Shown: piece after piece, positions 25,911 through 37,214 of the stretch
Numbering within the stretch: position 1 is the stretch's first letter
How the letters are laid out: the number at the start of each line of letters is the position of its first letter
Source of the DNA: Marvania coccoides
Taxonomy: Eukaryota > Chlorophyta > Trebouxiophyceae > Chlorellales > Chlorellaceae
Length of the DNA: 64,000 nt
Assembly (NCBI GenBank): GCA_963854735.1
Contig: OY978108.1
Coordinates: 925,731 to 989,730, forward strand
Reading direction: 5' to 3'
The notes under the pieces: generated by a model
Databases searched by the model: none
What the model saw: the letters and a program-made list of their open reading frames with translations, nothing else
What the model was told of the DNA's origin: nothing
Position numbers and translations under genes: made by a program

Positions 25911-27062
25911 TTATTTTGGCAAGTAGCCTAGCACTGCCCTGTGCCTGGGGTCGCTCTCCTCAGTCACCACCCCCTCCAGCCCGTTGGCGCGCATCTCTGC
26001 CTCCAGATCGAACGCGTAGTACTGGTCACTCCACGGCTCTGTGCTCTTCATCAGCGTAAACAGCACCGGCGGCAGCCCCTGAATGACCTTGGAACGAGGG
26101 TTGTTGTCGGCTATCAACACCACGCCGCCGGGGCGCACCAGACGCCTGCACTCCTTCACCAGGTTGGTCAGCACGCGGGCAGGACACTCGTGAGCCACAA
26201 ACTGGACGCTGACCAAATCAAAGGAAGCGTCAGGCAGGCCGGTAGTCTCCATGTTGGCGTGGATATATGTGATGCGGCGGCGTTCGGGTGCGGTGGACCC
26301 CCCTCCAGCTGACCCAGGGGTCACCAGCCCGTCTGCAGCTGCCCCTGCCGCCAGTTCCTGCTCCCGCAGCTCCGCCACCGCCAAAAAGTAGGGAGAGAGG
26401 TCCAGACCCGTCACGTTGGCCTCCGGGTAGTCCTGCGCCAGCCACCTCGTGCTGACCCCCACAGAGCACCCCACGTCCACGATGTCGCGAGGGGCAGCCA
26501 AGCCGTGCTGGGCGGTGAAATTTCTGACGGCGCCCAGAATGCCGTACCGCAGCCGCGTCTGCGCCGCCATGGGGGTCAGCTCTGTTTCCGCCTTCCACAC
26601 CCGCAGCGCCATGGCGTCGGAGGCGGGCTCCACCTCAAATGCCGCTTGCCAACTTAGGTTCCCCGTGTCGTAGCCGTGGAAAGGCTGAGTGTAGTAAGCA
26701 GGGTACTCCAAATCGCGATTCAGCTCGTCGTAGATCTTGTAAACGTCGGGGGTGGCCTCCAGAGTGGAGACGTTGCGCGACCAGGGGACGCTGCGCTTCT
26801 CAGCGGTGCCCTTGATGGCTGCGCGGGCGCCCACCTTCATGACGGCGAACAGCGGAGGGAACCCGATGGCGGCGTTGACGGCGCGGGAGAGGATGCCGTC
26901 GCCCGTCCAGTCGGGCTTTTCCTTGTCGTTAGTGGCGGCATTGCCAGCGGAGCGCTCAGGGGCCTGGATGGCTCTGGGGGCGATGAGGCTGCGGGCGCAG
27001 CGGGGGAGAGTGGCTCGGCCGATGCCAGCGAGCGGCGGTGTGCGATGGCCGTTGAGCTGCAT
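25911..27062 (-). CDS. Plastid-type SAM-dependent methyltransferase (UbiE-like)
   Basis: Single exon, 383 aa. The class I methyltransferase core has motif I DIVDVGCSVGVSTRWLA, then NVTGLDLSPYFLAVA, the post-I acidic region, HANMETTGLPDASFDLVS, and LVRPGGVVLIADNNP. The upstream block (FPPLFAVMKVGARAAIKGTAEK, then YPAYYTQPFHGYDTGNLSWQAA) and the C-terminal block (TLMKSTEPWSDQYYAFDLE) are shared, as far as I recall, with a conserved plant/algal plastid family of unknown substrate. The first ~50 residues are Arg/Ala/Pro-rich and transit-peptide-like. Glycines of motif I are intact, so activity is expected; the substrate cannot be read from sequence. It is intronless, unlike most neighbours. Confidence 0.85.
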   Translation of the reverse strand: MQLNGHRTPPLAGIGRATLPRCARSLIAPRAIQAPERSAGNAATNDKEKPDWTGDGILSRAVNAAIGFPPLFAVMKVGARAAIKGTAEKRSVPWSRNVSTLEATPDVYKIYDELNRDLEYPAYYTQPFHGYDTGNLSWQAAFEVEPASDAMALRVWKAETELTPMAAQTRLRYGILGAVRNFTAQHGLAAPRDIVDVGCSVGVSTRWLAQDYPEANVTGLDLSPYFLAVAELREQELAAGAAADGLVTPGSAGGGSTAPERRRITYIHANMETTGLPDASFDLVSVQFVAHECPARVLTNLVKECRRLVRPGGVVLIADNNPRSKVIQGLPPVLFTLMKSTEPWSDQYYAFDLEAEMRANGLEGVVTEESDPRHRAVLGYLPK

Positions 27063-27442
27063 TTTAGTTGAAAGCTTTGGTACAATAATTTCACAGATAT
27101 TTTCGTCAGAAGAGATGCGCAGACCCTTGCGATGCGCTGTAGTGTTATAACTATTCTAAATAAATTAACGCATATCGAAAAATGCGAAAGATTGACTTGA
27201 GGCGACGTGCATCCACGGATTGAGAAGCAGATAGAAATGTTTTGATCTCGCTTTTTAAAATAGTTTCCCGGGATAATAAAGCGCTGTTCTAATTTGTGCC
27301 AAATACCCAACATTACGGTCATATGCGGATGCCAGGGTGATTCGCGCATGCACAGTAATGACGTAGATTTCAGAAAATGAAAAAGGAAAAAATAATTTCG
27401 AGGACTGAACACAATTTGCAAAGACCTGTGTGCATTAATAAA

Positions 27443-29006
27443 ATGGCAATCACGATGCACAATCTGCCAACGGTGCAGCAGCAGACTCCCTCTGCCAGGA
27501 ATCCTTGCCAACGGCGACACTCAGGACGGGCGACAGCGGCAGATGGTACAGTGGCAGCGAGAGCGTCATCAAGGCGGCAGCATCTGACAGAGTTGGCCAC
27601 ACTACCCAGCTTAGTTGCGCTTTCATCATCATCCCAGCTTGCCTGGCCAGCAGCAGCGGCAGAAGCGGTGGCAGCACCAGCGCAGCAACAACAACAGCAA
27701 AGCCCGCCTGTCCCTGCGCTGGTTGCACCAAACTACGCTGCTCCTGGACCCTTTCAAGCTCTGCGGCTGCCCAACCTGGAGCACACCTGCACCACGTGCG
27801 ATGCCCCAGCAGAGCGTTGTCGACTAAAAATCCATGCATGGGTGCCCAAGGGAGGGGCAAGGCTAGGTAGGGTTTCTTATAATTCGACAATGTGTACTAT
27901 ATTTTTACCTATACTCAGACTACCTTCAACCCTACTTATTCTCCCAGGCGTCAACCCTCCCTACCCGCTGGCCATCATCACTCCCGGCTTCCTTCTGGCT
28001 GCCCACCAGTACACAAGCTACGCTGAGCGGCTGGCCAGCTGGGGCTATGTGGCGGTCACCTACGACCGCACCCAGGCAGCGCTGGACCCCGTGTCTGACG
28101 TGGTGTGCGTTGCCTTTCTCCGCGATTTGATGGACTGGTGCCGCACTTCTGTGCCGCTGGGAGCGCTGTGCGACTCAACCGCCACCTACCTGATTGGGCA
28201 CTCGAGGGGAGGCAAGATATCGGCGCTGGCGGCGGTGGAGGACCCCCGGGTGCAGGCGGTGTTTTTGCTGGACCCAGTAGACGTGACGGTGTGAGTGGCA
28301 GTAGTTACATCAAGAAACTTTTTGAGGGCATTTCTATATTCGTTCTTTAATTTTATTTACAAACTTCGTTCTTATGAGTATTTTTTAAATTGCGCACTGG
28401 CGTGTATCCCAAATTATCTCCATCTGCAGATATGCCCCATTGAGCCCAGAGTTTCCGTCTGCCACAGCCGCTCTGTCGGGCCTCGCCCAAAGCGGCCGCT
28501 CCCTGCCGCTGGCGGTCGTAGGCTCGGGGAGGGGCGGCGACTGCGTGCCGCAGGCCTCCAACTTCAAGGGCTTCTTTCTCGCCTCGAACGCGCCGACATG
28601 GGAGGCAGTGATCACAGACGCAGGGCACCTTCAATTTCTGGACGCCAGGGGAGGGAGCGCCATGGACTTTGTGTGCGCTGCAGGCAAAACGCCAGACGCC
28701 GCCATTTCAGAGGTTACTCGGGCTATGATGGTGGCCTGGGGGGAGACAATGGTGCGTAGACCGGTGAACGCGAGCAGCAGCGGCGAGCAGTCTTCTTCTC
28801 CCGATTCTTCTTCTTCTCCTTCTTCTTCTTCTTCAGATAGGAGATTTGTGATGGGGGTGGACAGCGATGGCAAAATTGTGGCTGAGATGGCGTCGTTTAG
28901 CGCGCTGCAAGCGCTGTACGCCACCGAGGAGGCGTTCAAAAAGAAAAACGGCGGCGCTGGCGTGGAAGTGGCAACTCGCCTAAAGAACTTTGACTTGACA
29001 TTTTGA
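27443..29006 (+). CDS. CLH: Chlorophyllase
   Basis: Hydrolyses chlorophyll to chlorophyllide and phytol. Three exons, 27443-27866, 27948-28290 and 28430-29006 (phases 1 and 2), give 447 aa. The catalytic triad can be placed: Ser227 in GHSRGGK (chlorophyllase form of the lipase elbow), Asp250 in LLDPVD, and His322 in DAGHLQFLD. Other family blocks: PYPLAIITPGFLLAAHQYTSYAERLASWGYVAV. Plant enzymes are about 320 aa; this one has a longer Gln/Ala-rich N-terminus that could be a transit peptide and a Ser-rich insert near the C-terminus from a TTC/TCT repeat. Intron 1 (81 bases) is a multiple of three and has no in-frame stop. An upstream in-frame ATG at 27377 would add 22 residues; 27443 was preferred. 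Confidence 0.92.
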
Positions 29007-29341
29007 TGCACTGAGTATACGTGCGCCAACGTAGTACCCTCTTGTATTGGGCAATTCCTATGCTTCAAATTTTTGTACTGTTCAAGTATTTCATGTACAT
29101 TTTAAATTTTAAAATTTACTAGCAGATTACATTATAAGTTGAAAAAGTTGAAACCCCCCCAACTACGTGACGGTGCTGTGTGACTGGGACTGGGGCGCCC
29201 CCCCTTTTTTCTACTACTTCGGGGTTATAACAAGAAGTCAAAATTCATGCAGATCATCTATGCGACCTTTCCATGAATCATATACACTGGTAGTACTCAT
29301 ATTGTTGCCAAGCGCCAGGGAATCCAATGTAGTGCTTCGCC
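29007..29341. other. Convergent 3' region between chlorophyllase and ubinuclein
   Basis: 335 AT-rich bases with no gene. They hold the 3' UTRs of both genes. Confidence 0.5.
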
Positions 29342-32018
29342 CTAGCTCGCGGGGGCATCGCCATCCACCGAACCGTCCTTGCTGCCCGCCTTTTTTATGG
29401 CGCGCGTATCCACCACCCCGGGGAAGCACTTGAGCGCGTACTTGTAGCCGTGCAGCATGGCCACTGCCTCGTGCTTGGTCTGACGGCTGAGGCCACTCCG
29501 CACGCTGGTGCTGCCAACGTCCCAGCTCATCATGCCACGCTCCACCGCCAGACCCGCCATGTCTGTCACGCCGAGCCCGGAGGGACCGGCAGCTGCCAGC
29601 AGGCGCAGCACCACCCTCATGTACATGCTGCCTTTGGCGTCGTGGGTCTGGGTCAGCAGCTGGCGCAGGGTGGACTCGTCGCCGCCGTGGGCCACCCCCG
29701 CGCCGACCAGCTCCTCGTCAGGGGGGCCCAGGCCCAGCACAATTGGTGCGACTGGGGCGGCCGCCTGCTGCACCTCCTGCTGCACCTCCTGCACCTGAAC
29801 GGCAGGAGAAGGGGCGGGAGCGAGAACCGGAGCAGCCACCGGCGTCACCTCAGCGTACTGCTGCTGCTTCTGTTGCGCAGCGGCCGCCGCCTGTGCCGCC
29901 GCAGCCTTGGCCATGGCAGCCAGGCTCTGAGCAGGGACAAAAGCCACAGGAGGTGCCGAAGGCTGCTGCAGCTGCTGCTGCTGCTTCACGGGGGTGGCAG
30001 CAGCGCTGGGCGTGCTTTCCTGCTCCGCCACTGCCGCCGCCGCCGCTGCTGCTTTTGCCGCCGCCTGCACCGCCCTCTGGCGCTCCTTCTTGAAGATGGT
30101 GGTCAGGTCGCTGGGGTCGATGGAGCCCGCGGGAAACATCCCCAACGTCTCCTGCATCAGCGCCTGCCCCAGGGGGTTGGTGGTGAGCCAGGCCAGCTCG
30201 TCGGTCACCGTCGACAACGACTTGTCCATGCGCTGCCGCATGAAAGAAAACACCTGGTGGCGGGCAGTCACGGGCACAGCCTTCCACTTGTTCGGGGCCT
30301 TGGGCTTGACCATGTTGAGGACCATCACGCCCGGCTGCGCCGCCTTCTGCTGCTGCACAAAATCGTCATCCGACTGGGGCTGCGGCTCAGGAGGAGGGGG
30401 AGGGGGCACGGACTGGGCCAGAAGGGTGCGCAGTGCGTCGGGTGTGACGGCGGCGTCGGGCTGGGCCTCTTTTGCCGGCTTTTTCTTCTGCGAGAATCAA
30501 AATTTTGACGACGGAAAACAGTCGAGAGGAAAGAAAAAAACCTTCGAAAAAAAAACAGTAGTGAACACAATACACGCACCCTGACCCTGGGACAGACGTA
30601 GAGGCGGAGGTTCTCGCGGGTGGAGAACGGCGCCATGAAGGCCATGAGCTCGTCCAGGATGCGCCGGGAGGCAGACTGCTTGAACTGCGCGTAGTCGCGG
30701 TGGAACACGTGCTCAATGGACTTGAGGCGCTCCAGAAGGACGGGAGGGAGGGCCTTGCGGTGGTGCGCCTTGGTTTCGGCCTCAGTGGCGTTGACAGGGG
30801 GCGGAGGAGGGTGGGGGGTGGACTCAGCCAGGCAGCGGAGGTCCCGAATGGCCTCAACCACGTCAGCAGGCATCTCGTAAGGCACAGCAGCGGCCTTTCC
30901 AGACGCAGACACCGGAGTGACGCCAGCCGCCTGCGCTGAGGGGCCAGCGCTGTCCTCCCCACCCGCACCCGCCCCCGTCTTTTTCTTGTGTTTCTTTTTG
31001 GGCTGCTGGTCGTCCCCGCCGGGCCCGCCAGCTGCCGCAGCGCCAGCTGCAGCATCCCCGCCGCCGGCAGCAGCAGTGTCGGTCTTCCGCTTGCGCGCTG
31101 GTTTGTCTGGGACTGCCTCTGGCACCAGCTCTTCGGTGCGGTCGATGGTGCCTCGGGCGATGAAAAACCCAGAGTACTTGAGCTTGCGCCTGTCGGCGTG
31201 CTCAATCATCTGAACGAACTCAGAGTCGTCGATGAACTCGTCCTGGTAGTCGTACTCGTTGTGCCCCTCACGCTTGCCAGACTTGCTGGCTCCGCCTGCA
31301 GTAGCTGCACCGCTGGCCCCGCCCTCCGGCTGCTCCTTGCCGTCCGCGGCGTCTCCATCGTCGCCCTCGCTGTCGGAAGAGGCGCACACCACGCCGATGG
31401 GGGGCAGCGGCTCGTCATCCGACTCATCATCCTCTCCGCCAGCGCCCATGTTGGTCTGACGCAGAAAATTAAATTAAATGAAACATTAGTTTGACAATCT
31501 GAACAAACTACGCGATTGAGAGTACTACTCACCACTCCGATTTTGCGCTCCAGGCTCTGGATGACGATCGCCAGGGAGCTGGCCACGCCGCCGCCACGGC
31601 CAGGCGGAATCCCAGAAAAGGAGCCATTGGGGGCAGCGCCGTCGGCCTGGGCAGCGGGAGCGCGCTTGTCGGGCTTAACGCCGCGGTCCCGGAGGAGCTG
31701 CAAGTGGCGAAAGCGCGTGTGAGAGCTTGTTTCTTAAGTGTGCTGGAGTGTACAACGAAATTCAACCTTGGCAAGGCGTACCTGCTTCCAGTCCACCGCC
31801 TTCTCATCCTTTTGGTATGCGGCTAGGTCGACGAAGATTTTCCTGCCAGGACCGAGCAGGCTGGCTGCCACTTCGGAGTGCTCTTTCAAATCTCCCAGCT
31901 CCAACTGCAGAGGGGTGTTGGACTGCAGGACGTCGGTCTCGGACTGCGACTTTGAAGGCGATATGATCTGTTCCGGCACGATGCGCCGCCTGGCGGGCTT
32001 TGCAGGCCGTTCAGCCAT
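29342..32018 (-). CDS. UBN: Ubinuclein/HPC2-type subunit of the HIRA histone chaperone
   Basis: Four exons, 32018-31782, 31697-31533, 31455-30580 and 30487-29342 (all phase 0), encode 807 aa. Around residues 199-240 lies the Hpc2-related domain: YDYQDEFIDDSEFVQMIEHA then KYSGFFIARGTIDR, which in ubinucleins binds HIRA for replication-independent deposition of H3.3-H4. Before it are acidic/Ser stretches; after it, Lys-rich nuclear signals (PKKKHKKK). A central helical block (YEMPADVVEAIRDLRCLAE, LKSIEHVFHRDYAQFKQSASRRILDEL) resembles the ubinuclein middle domain. The C-terminal half is Gln/Ala-rich and ends in a small folded-looking segment. The start is the first ATG; it diverges from PIG-T at 245 bases. 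Confidence 0.85.
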
Positions 32019-32262
32019 GTTTGGTTTGCCAAAACGATTTTATGATCAGTGGGGAAAAAAACTAAGGAAAACTAAGGATGTGGGAGCTCCTGCAAGATGT
32101 GTGTTTGTATTGTATTTTCCATTTTATATTTAGCTGTGCTGGCTCGGCGGAAATTGTAATTTTGGTCTTCAAGACCACCGAGTTCAAAACTGTTGCCGAT
32201 TTGGTCGCGTTCACAAGTGCTAAACAATTGTATATGCATTCAATGTGCCAATCAAACGCGCT
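32019..32262. promoter_or_regulatory. Shared divergent promoter, ubinuclein (-) and PIG-T (+)
   Basis: The two start codons lie 244 bases apart on opposite strands, so both promoters share this interval. No individual element is claimed. Confidence 0.4.
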
Positions 32263-34467
32263 ATGATGGGCTGCAGGGGGCGCGTCGCCCCAATATTTAT
32301 TCATCTCGTTGCATTATGCTTGGCCTTGGCTCCTCTGGCTGCAGCGGTGAGCCAAACTTCATTTGATCGATTCTGGTACATGTTTTGAATTCATCAATGC
32401 GCCCTTCGCTGCTTTTGCAGGACTGGCTGGAGGAGGCTGCCCTATCGCCGCTCCCCGACTCTCACCTCGTTGCTGTAAGCCCAAGTCCGTGTCTGTGGCG
32501 GACCTCGTGCACACTAGACCATGCGAGAAAACACGACGATAAATAAACCCATTTGATTTCTCCATTGCGTGTAGTCTCGCTTTCGCTTTTCCATCGAGGC
32601 GCAGCCTGGCAGCCCCGCCGCTGCCCACCTTCCGCTGCCAATCTGGCGCCTCGTAGAAGCCCACCAGCTGTACCACCTCGAGGTCACTCTGACGCGGGGG
32701 CACTGGCCTGCAGGCGCAGAGCAGCCAGAGTGGGCTGCGCCGCCTCCGCCAGGCCTAGAAGTGGCGGTGTCATTTGCAGAGGGGGTGAACGACACTCGCG
32801 CGGCATTTGAGGCGCTGATGCACGCCCTTGCACCTCTGGTGGGGGCCTCCACCCCTGCGCTGGCTCAGTACGGCGCCCTGGCTGCGCCCGCTGTTGGTTG
32901 GTTTGGCGGAGTTGCGGTGCAGAGGTGGGAAGAAAATGGGGCTTGCTATGGAGATATAAAAGTTCTGAAAATTGCACAACCATTTTTATGTTGTGTACAC
33001 CAGTTTTTTAAACCGCCAAGCATGTTTTTCATTCAATATTTCGTTTGCAGGCGCCAAGTGTACGGAGCCCTGACCCAAGAATTTCCCTGCACGGAGAGCA
33101 TTGCCGCGTGGGTGAAGCTGCTGCCATGCGGCGCCCAGGCCGGCATCGGCGCGCTGTTGACCCCTTCGCATGTTGTAAAGGCGCCTCTGCATGCGCTGCG
33201 GTGGGTGGTGGCGGCCAGGGGGCAGCCTGGAGAGTGGCCAGGAGCAGTGCAATTGACCCTGGAAGCTACCCTCCTGCAGCCTCTTCAAAGTGCAGCCTGG
33301 GCGGAGGGGTCTGGCGGCGCGTTTGCGGCAGTGCGAGCGGCATTGGGCGCCTCCCATTCTCGCGTGCCCCTCTCATGCCCAGCGGCACAGCGCAGCACGG
33401 TGCTGATACCAGCAGCAGTACTGGGATCTACTACGCAGCGATGGAGGGAGTGTGTGGAGGGCGGGGGTTGGCTGGCATGCCCCACTGAGGCAACGCCTGG
33501 CGGTGATTCCTCTCCAACGAAGAATGATTGCAGCGGAAAAGCCGAGACCGAGAAGAGGAAGAAAGAAGGAAACCTAGTGGTGGGGAGCTGGATGGTGCGC
33601 GTGACTCCTGTGGTCAGCACGCTCATAGTGGAGGCTCTGGCACATAGGAGTGAAGATGTCGGCAAGGGCGCATCGCCGCCGGTGTTTTCCTTGCTTCACG
33701 TGATGCAGCTCGTGCCGTGGGAGGTGGACGTAAGGTGGCACACCTTGAAGTTGTTTGTTGATGGTCGCCGCACGGCGCTGCCAGCCGCCGACCCTTCTAT
33801 TATATGGAAGGTGCTGAGACCAGGCACGCCTCGCGGCTCAGCAACGCTCATCGAGCTCTTGCTGAAACTCCCTTCTTCTTCTTCTTCTTCGGTTGAACAA
33901 CAAGGGGCTGTGCGGGTGCGCCTTGAAGTGGAGATTCTTCGGCAGATCACTGCTGTGTTTGATCTGCCTCCTGACGCTTCCAGAGGGTTGGATGTGCCGG
34001 CAGCCAAAGTGGTGCACATACCGCCAACAGCGGGCGCCCTGCCTGGCACCGAGCTGCCACCAATTTCGGCAAGCAGCCTGATGTCCACTCTTTTTGATTC
34101 ATGCGCCGAGCAACGCCAACAGCAGCACCATGTTTTGCACTTCGGGCGTGGCTTTCCGCTGCTGGTGTCTCTTCCCATTCCCGACGCCAGCATGCCGTTC
34201 AACGTGGTGTGCTTCTCCAGCACGGCTGCGGCGGTGTGTTTCGGCAGCGTGCTGAACGTGCTGCTGCGGGATGGGGCAAAGGCGGGTGCCAAGGGCAAGG
34301 GCTCCGTGGCGAGGGCGGTGAAGCTGCGGCTGCTGCGCATGGTGGCTGTGCTGGTGGTGGTGAGCGGCACTGCGGTGTACATGGACAGAGACTTACGGCG
34401 GAAGGCGGAGGGATGGCTGGTGCAGGCAGGGATCCACCTGCCTTCATCCACGCATCAAGAACTTTAA
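32263..34467 (+). CDS. PIGT: PIG-T/GPI16 subunit of GPI transamidase
   Basis: ER membrane subunit of the complex that attaches GPI anchors to proteins. Four exons, 32263-32346, 32421-32474, 32575-32924 and 33051-34467 (phases 0/0/2), encode 634 aa. The first exon is a signal peptide (IFIHLVALCLALAPLAAA). Family blocks follow: EEAALSPLPDSHLVA, HQLYHLEVTLTRGHWP, ALTQEFPCTESIAAWVKLLPC with GALLTPSH, VPWEVDVRWHTLKL, and LPIPDASMPFNVVCFSSTAA, which leads into the membrane span. The CTES Cys is the one that in human PIG-T pairs with the PIG-K protease. A second hydrophobic stretch (LRMVAVLVVVSGTAVYM) follows. Intron 3 (126 bases) is a stopless multiple of three. Two adjacent ATGs begin the frame. 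Confidence 0.93.
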
Positions 34468-35458
34468 TCCGTGAACTTTGTATGCTTTATACTCCCCCCC
34501 TTTTTTAAACTGCTCTGGTCTATTTTCTTTATTCTACTAGATTTTATACTCGTCAAAGTGTTGTATTACTTCAATTTAACAACCTACAAAAATTGGAAGC
34601 TTCCGGCTGTGGAGAGCAGGGCCTGTCAAACCACGGCGGGGCACATGAAAGCGGGGGAGGGAGCAAAGAGAAAAATATAATCAGTAGAAAGGGGAGGCTC
34701 GTCCAAAAGCGCGCTGGCCGCCGCCGCTGCCGCCCAATGTGGTCCACCTCTTTGCCGGCTGCTGACGACTCTGCCAAAACAAACACAACAATGCAGGGTA
34801 GAAGTGCGGTGATGTCCAGCCTGCCACATCCCCCGTCACTGGTCTCTATTATATATGAGGGAGTGGGGGAGGGCCGGCGACAGGCCAGAATAAAATATAA
34901 TCTAGGAGAACACTGAAAGAGGATTCAAACGAAACCAATTAATACAAAGAGCTGCATTTATAGTAGAGAGTGGTAACGGGGCTTAGAACAGTGGTCAAAT
35001 TCTATGGAGAACCGTTCAATCATCCACGCGCACCCACCAGTAGTAAAAGATTAACGCAAAAAAAGAAGAGGGAAAGGAATTCGGTAGTTGGGCTGCTCAG
35101 ACAAGTGAGCGCGCGCCAACCGCGTGAAACGTAGGGGGAAAGGTAGAAACCACAGTGAGGGGTTGCAGCGGTCGTCAGAATTGAAAATCAGGGTGGGTAG
35201 TAGTAACATCTCATGCAAAGAATCAAAATTATGAGCGCGTTAGAAGGGTTGAGGTGCTTATGGTGTGGGGCGCCAGAGAGGGTATGCATACAGCTTGCCG
35301 AAACACTGAAAGGGGGGAAAAGAGAGGGAAACGGACGCAGAAGAGGGAGGGAAAAAACAAACAGAATAAATATTACTCTTCGATTCTTGGGGGAGGAGAG
35401 TTAGGAGAAGGGAGGGAAAGAAGGAAGGAAGATATTACGCGCTAAAAATCAATCATTA
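34468..35458. other. Convergent region between PIG-T and the COG0523 GTPase, no gene seen
   Basis: 990 bases, purine-rich on the plus strand to the right. They should contain the 3' UTRs of both flanking genes. Short open frames here show no similarity and no splice partners. Confidence 0.5.
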
Positions 35459-37214
35459 TCATGCTTCAGCGCCATCGTTGCTCTTGCGCGGCTGCAGCGC
35501 CGTCGGCTGCTGGTGCGAGGTCTCCGTGGCCTTGACCAACGCGGACGCAAACGCGGGCCGCTCCCACTGCTTTTCCCCCGTTGCGGAGTCGACGTAAAAG
35601 GGCTGCCCGGTGCGTGAGTCGTGGTGCTCAGCCCACCCCTCTGGCAGCGGCACCCACACGCAGCTGCGCAGCCCCTCTGCCAGGGCGCTCTTCTTGAGGT
35701 TGCGCCCGATGAAGACGATCTGGTTGATCGGCTCCACGTCTGCTGACCACCCAGATGAGGCTGGGCCAAAGCACACCGTTTCGTGCACCCCCTGGAACAC
35801 AAACTTGGTGTGCTCTTGGCCCTTGATGCACAGCACGCCCTTGGATCGGAAGATGTCGCGCGCTCTCTCGCCGAGCAGGTCCTTCATGAACGCATTGAAG
35901 AGGTACTTGTCAAGAGGGCCGCGGGCGGTGATGCCCACAGAACCCACGCCAGAGGCGTCGTGCAGCCGCTTCCTCCGCCGCTTGGGCTGCCGCTGGCCGC
36001 CTCCATCTGCTGCTGCTGCGGGCGCGGTGGCCGTGGTCGCCTCCTCGGCAGCCTTTTGGCGCTCCAGCAGCGCATCCAGCTCAGGGTCAGCGCAGGCCTC
36101 GTTGCAGGGGCCAACGTGCTGCCCGCAGGGGGAGATATTGCCATCTGCATCCAGGTTGATGCCATGAGCAGCGGCACCACCGGCAGCAGGGGCGGCAGCA
36201 GGCGCACCGTCACCAGCTGCTGACTCCCTCCTGCGCTTCGGCCCGGGCTCCGCTCCGTCGCCGCTGTCGTCGTCCTCAGAGTCAGAGTCCATAAAGTAGG
36301 GGTCCACCTTGAGCGCTCGCTCAATGGAGAACGAGTTGATGCCCATGAGGCGATCCCAGCACGGCAGCGGCGGCGCTGCCTCCCCCTCCCCAGGCGTGTT
36401 AAGCTGCACCTCGATCACGTCTGCGGTGACGTTGATTTCCCGCACCAGCGCTCTCGCCTTCTGCAGGTCCTTATCCGACACCAGATCGATCTTGTTCAGC
36501 AGAATGATGTCTGCAAACGCAATCTGGTTCACCGCCTCATTCACGTCGCCGCCGTGGGCGCCGCTGTCATTCAGGTGCTCCGCCACGTGCTGCGCGTCCA
36601 CCAGGCACAGTATGGAGTCGAGGCGGTAGTTGGAAGAGATCCAGGTGTTGGAGAAGAAGGTGAAGGCCACAGGTGCGGGGTCAGCCAGCCCGGTGGTCTC
36701 CAGCAGGATGTTGTCGTAGGCCACGCCGTTGGACTTGCCGCGGTTCTGCAGCTCGCCCAGCGCCTTGACGATGTCGTGGCGCAGGGAGCAGCACACGCAG
36801 CCGCGATCCATGGACACCAAATCCTCTTTTGACACCAAGTTCTCTACCACCAAGTTGTTGTCGATGTTAATCTCTCCAACCTGCGTTCAGAGCGGGAGCG
36901 GCGGGGTCAGATCACGGGCAGCACTATACCAGGGCAAGGGACCGGCAAAAACGTAGAAGTGGGAGAGTCACGCACCTCATTTTCGATCACAGCCACCCTC
37001 CTCTGTTTTTTTTGCCGCAAGATGTGGTTCAAGAGGGTGGTTTTACCGCTGCCAAGGAAGCCGGTGACCTGTCACAATACGCAAAAGAAACAGACGTTAG
37101 CATACGGCCGAAAGGGTGGGCTCGAAGTGTGAAAGCATGTGGTAAGTTGTCCGAGCTGCGTGTCAAAGGCCTCACCAGAGTCACCGGGATCTTCTCGGAC
37201 TCCGGCTTTGGCAT
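35459..37214 (-). CDS. COG0523/CobW-family metallochaperone GTPase with C-terminal WW domain
   Basis: Three exons, 37214-37176, 37068-36976 and 36880-35459 (phase 0), encode 517 aa. Walker A is GFLGSGKTT (16-24), the metal-binding CxCC is GCVCC (72-75), and the guanine-specificity motif is LLNKIDLV (~170): the defining trio of COG0523 proteins, which handle Zn and other metals (ZNG1 in animals, zinc-responsive members in Chlamydomonas). The CobW C-terminal domain ([31 protein letters not shown]) is interrupted by an acidic/Ala-rich insert with several Cys and His residues (~240-290). At ~454-487 is a WW domain (LPEGWAEHH...[15 protein letters not shown]) with both Trp residues. The METAP1-docking CPELVPI motif of animal ZNG1 is absent. 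Confidence 0.92.

Noticed and set aside
29450..30508. 352-codon open frame on the plus strand
   Set aside because: Antisense to the ubinuclein C-terminal exon.
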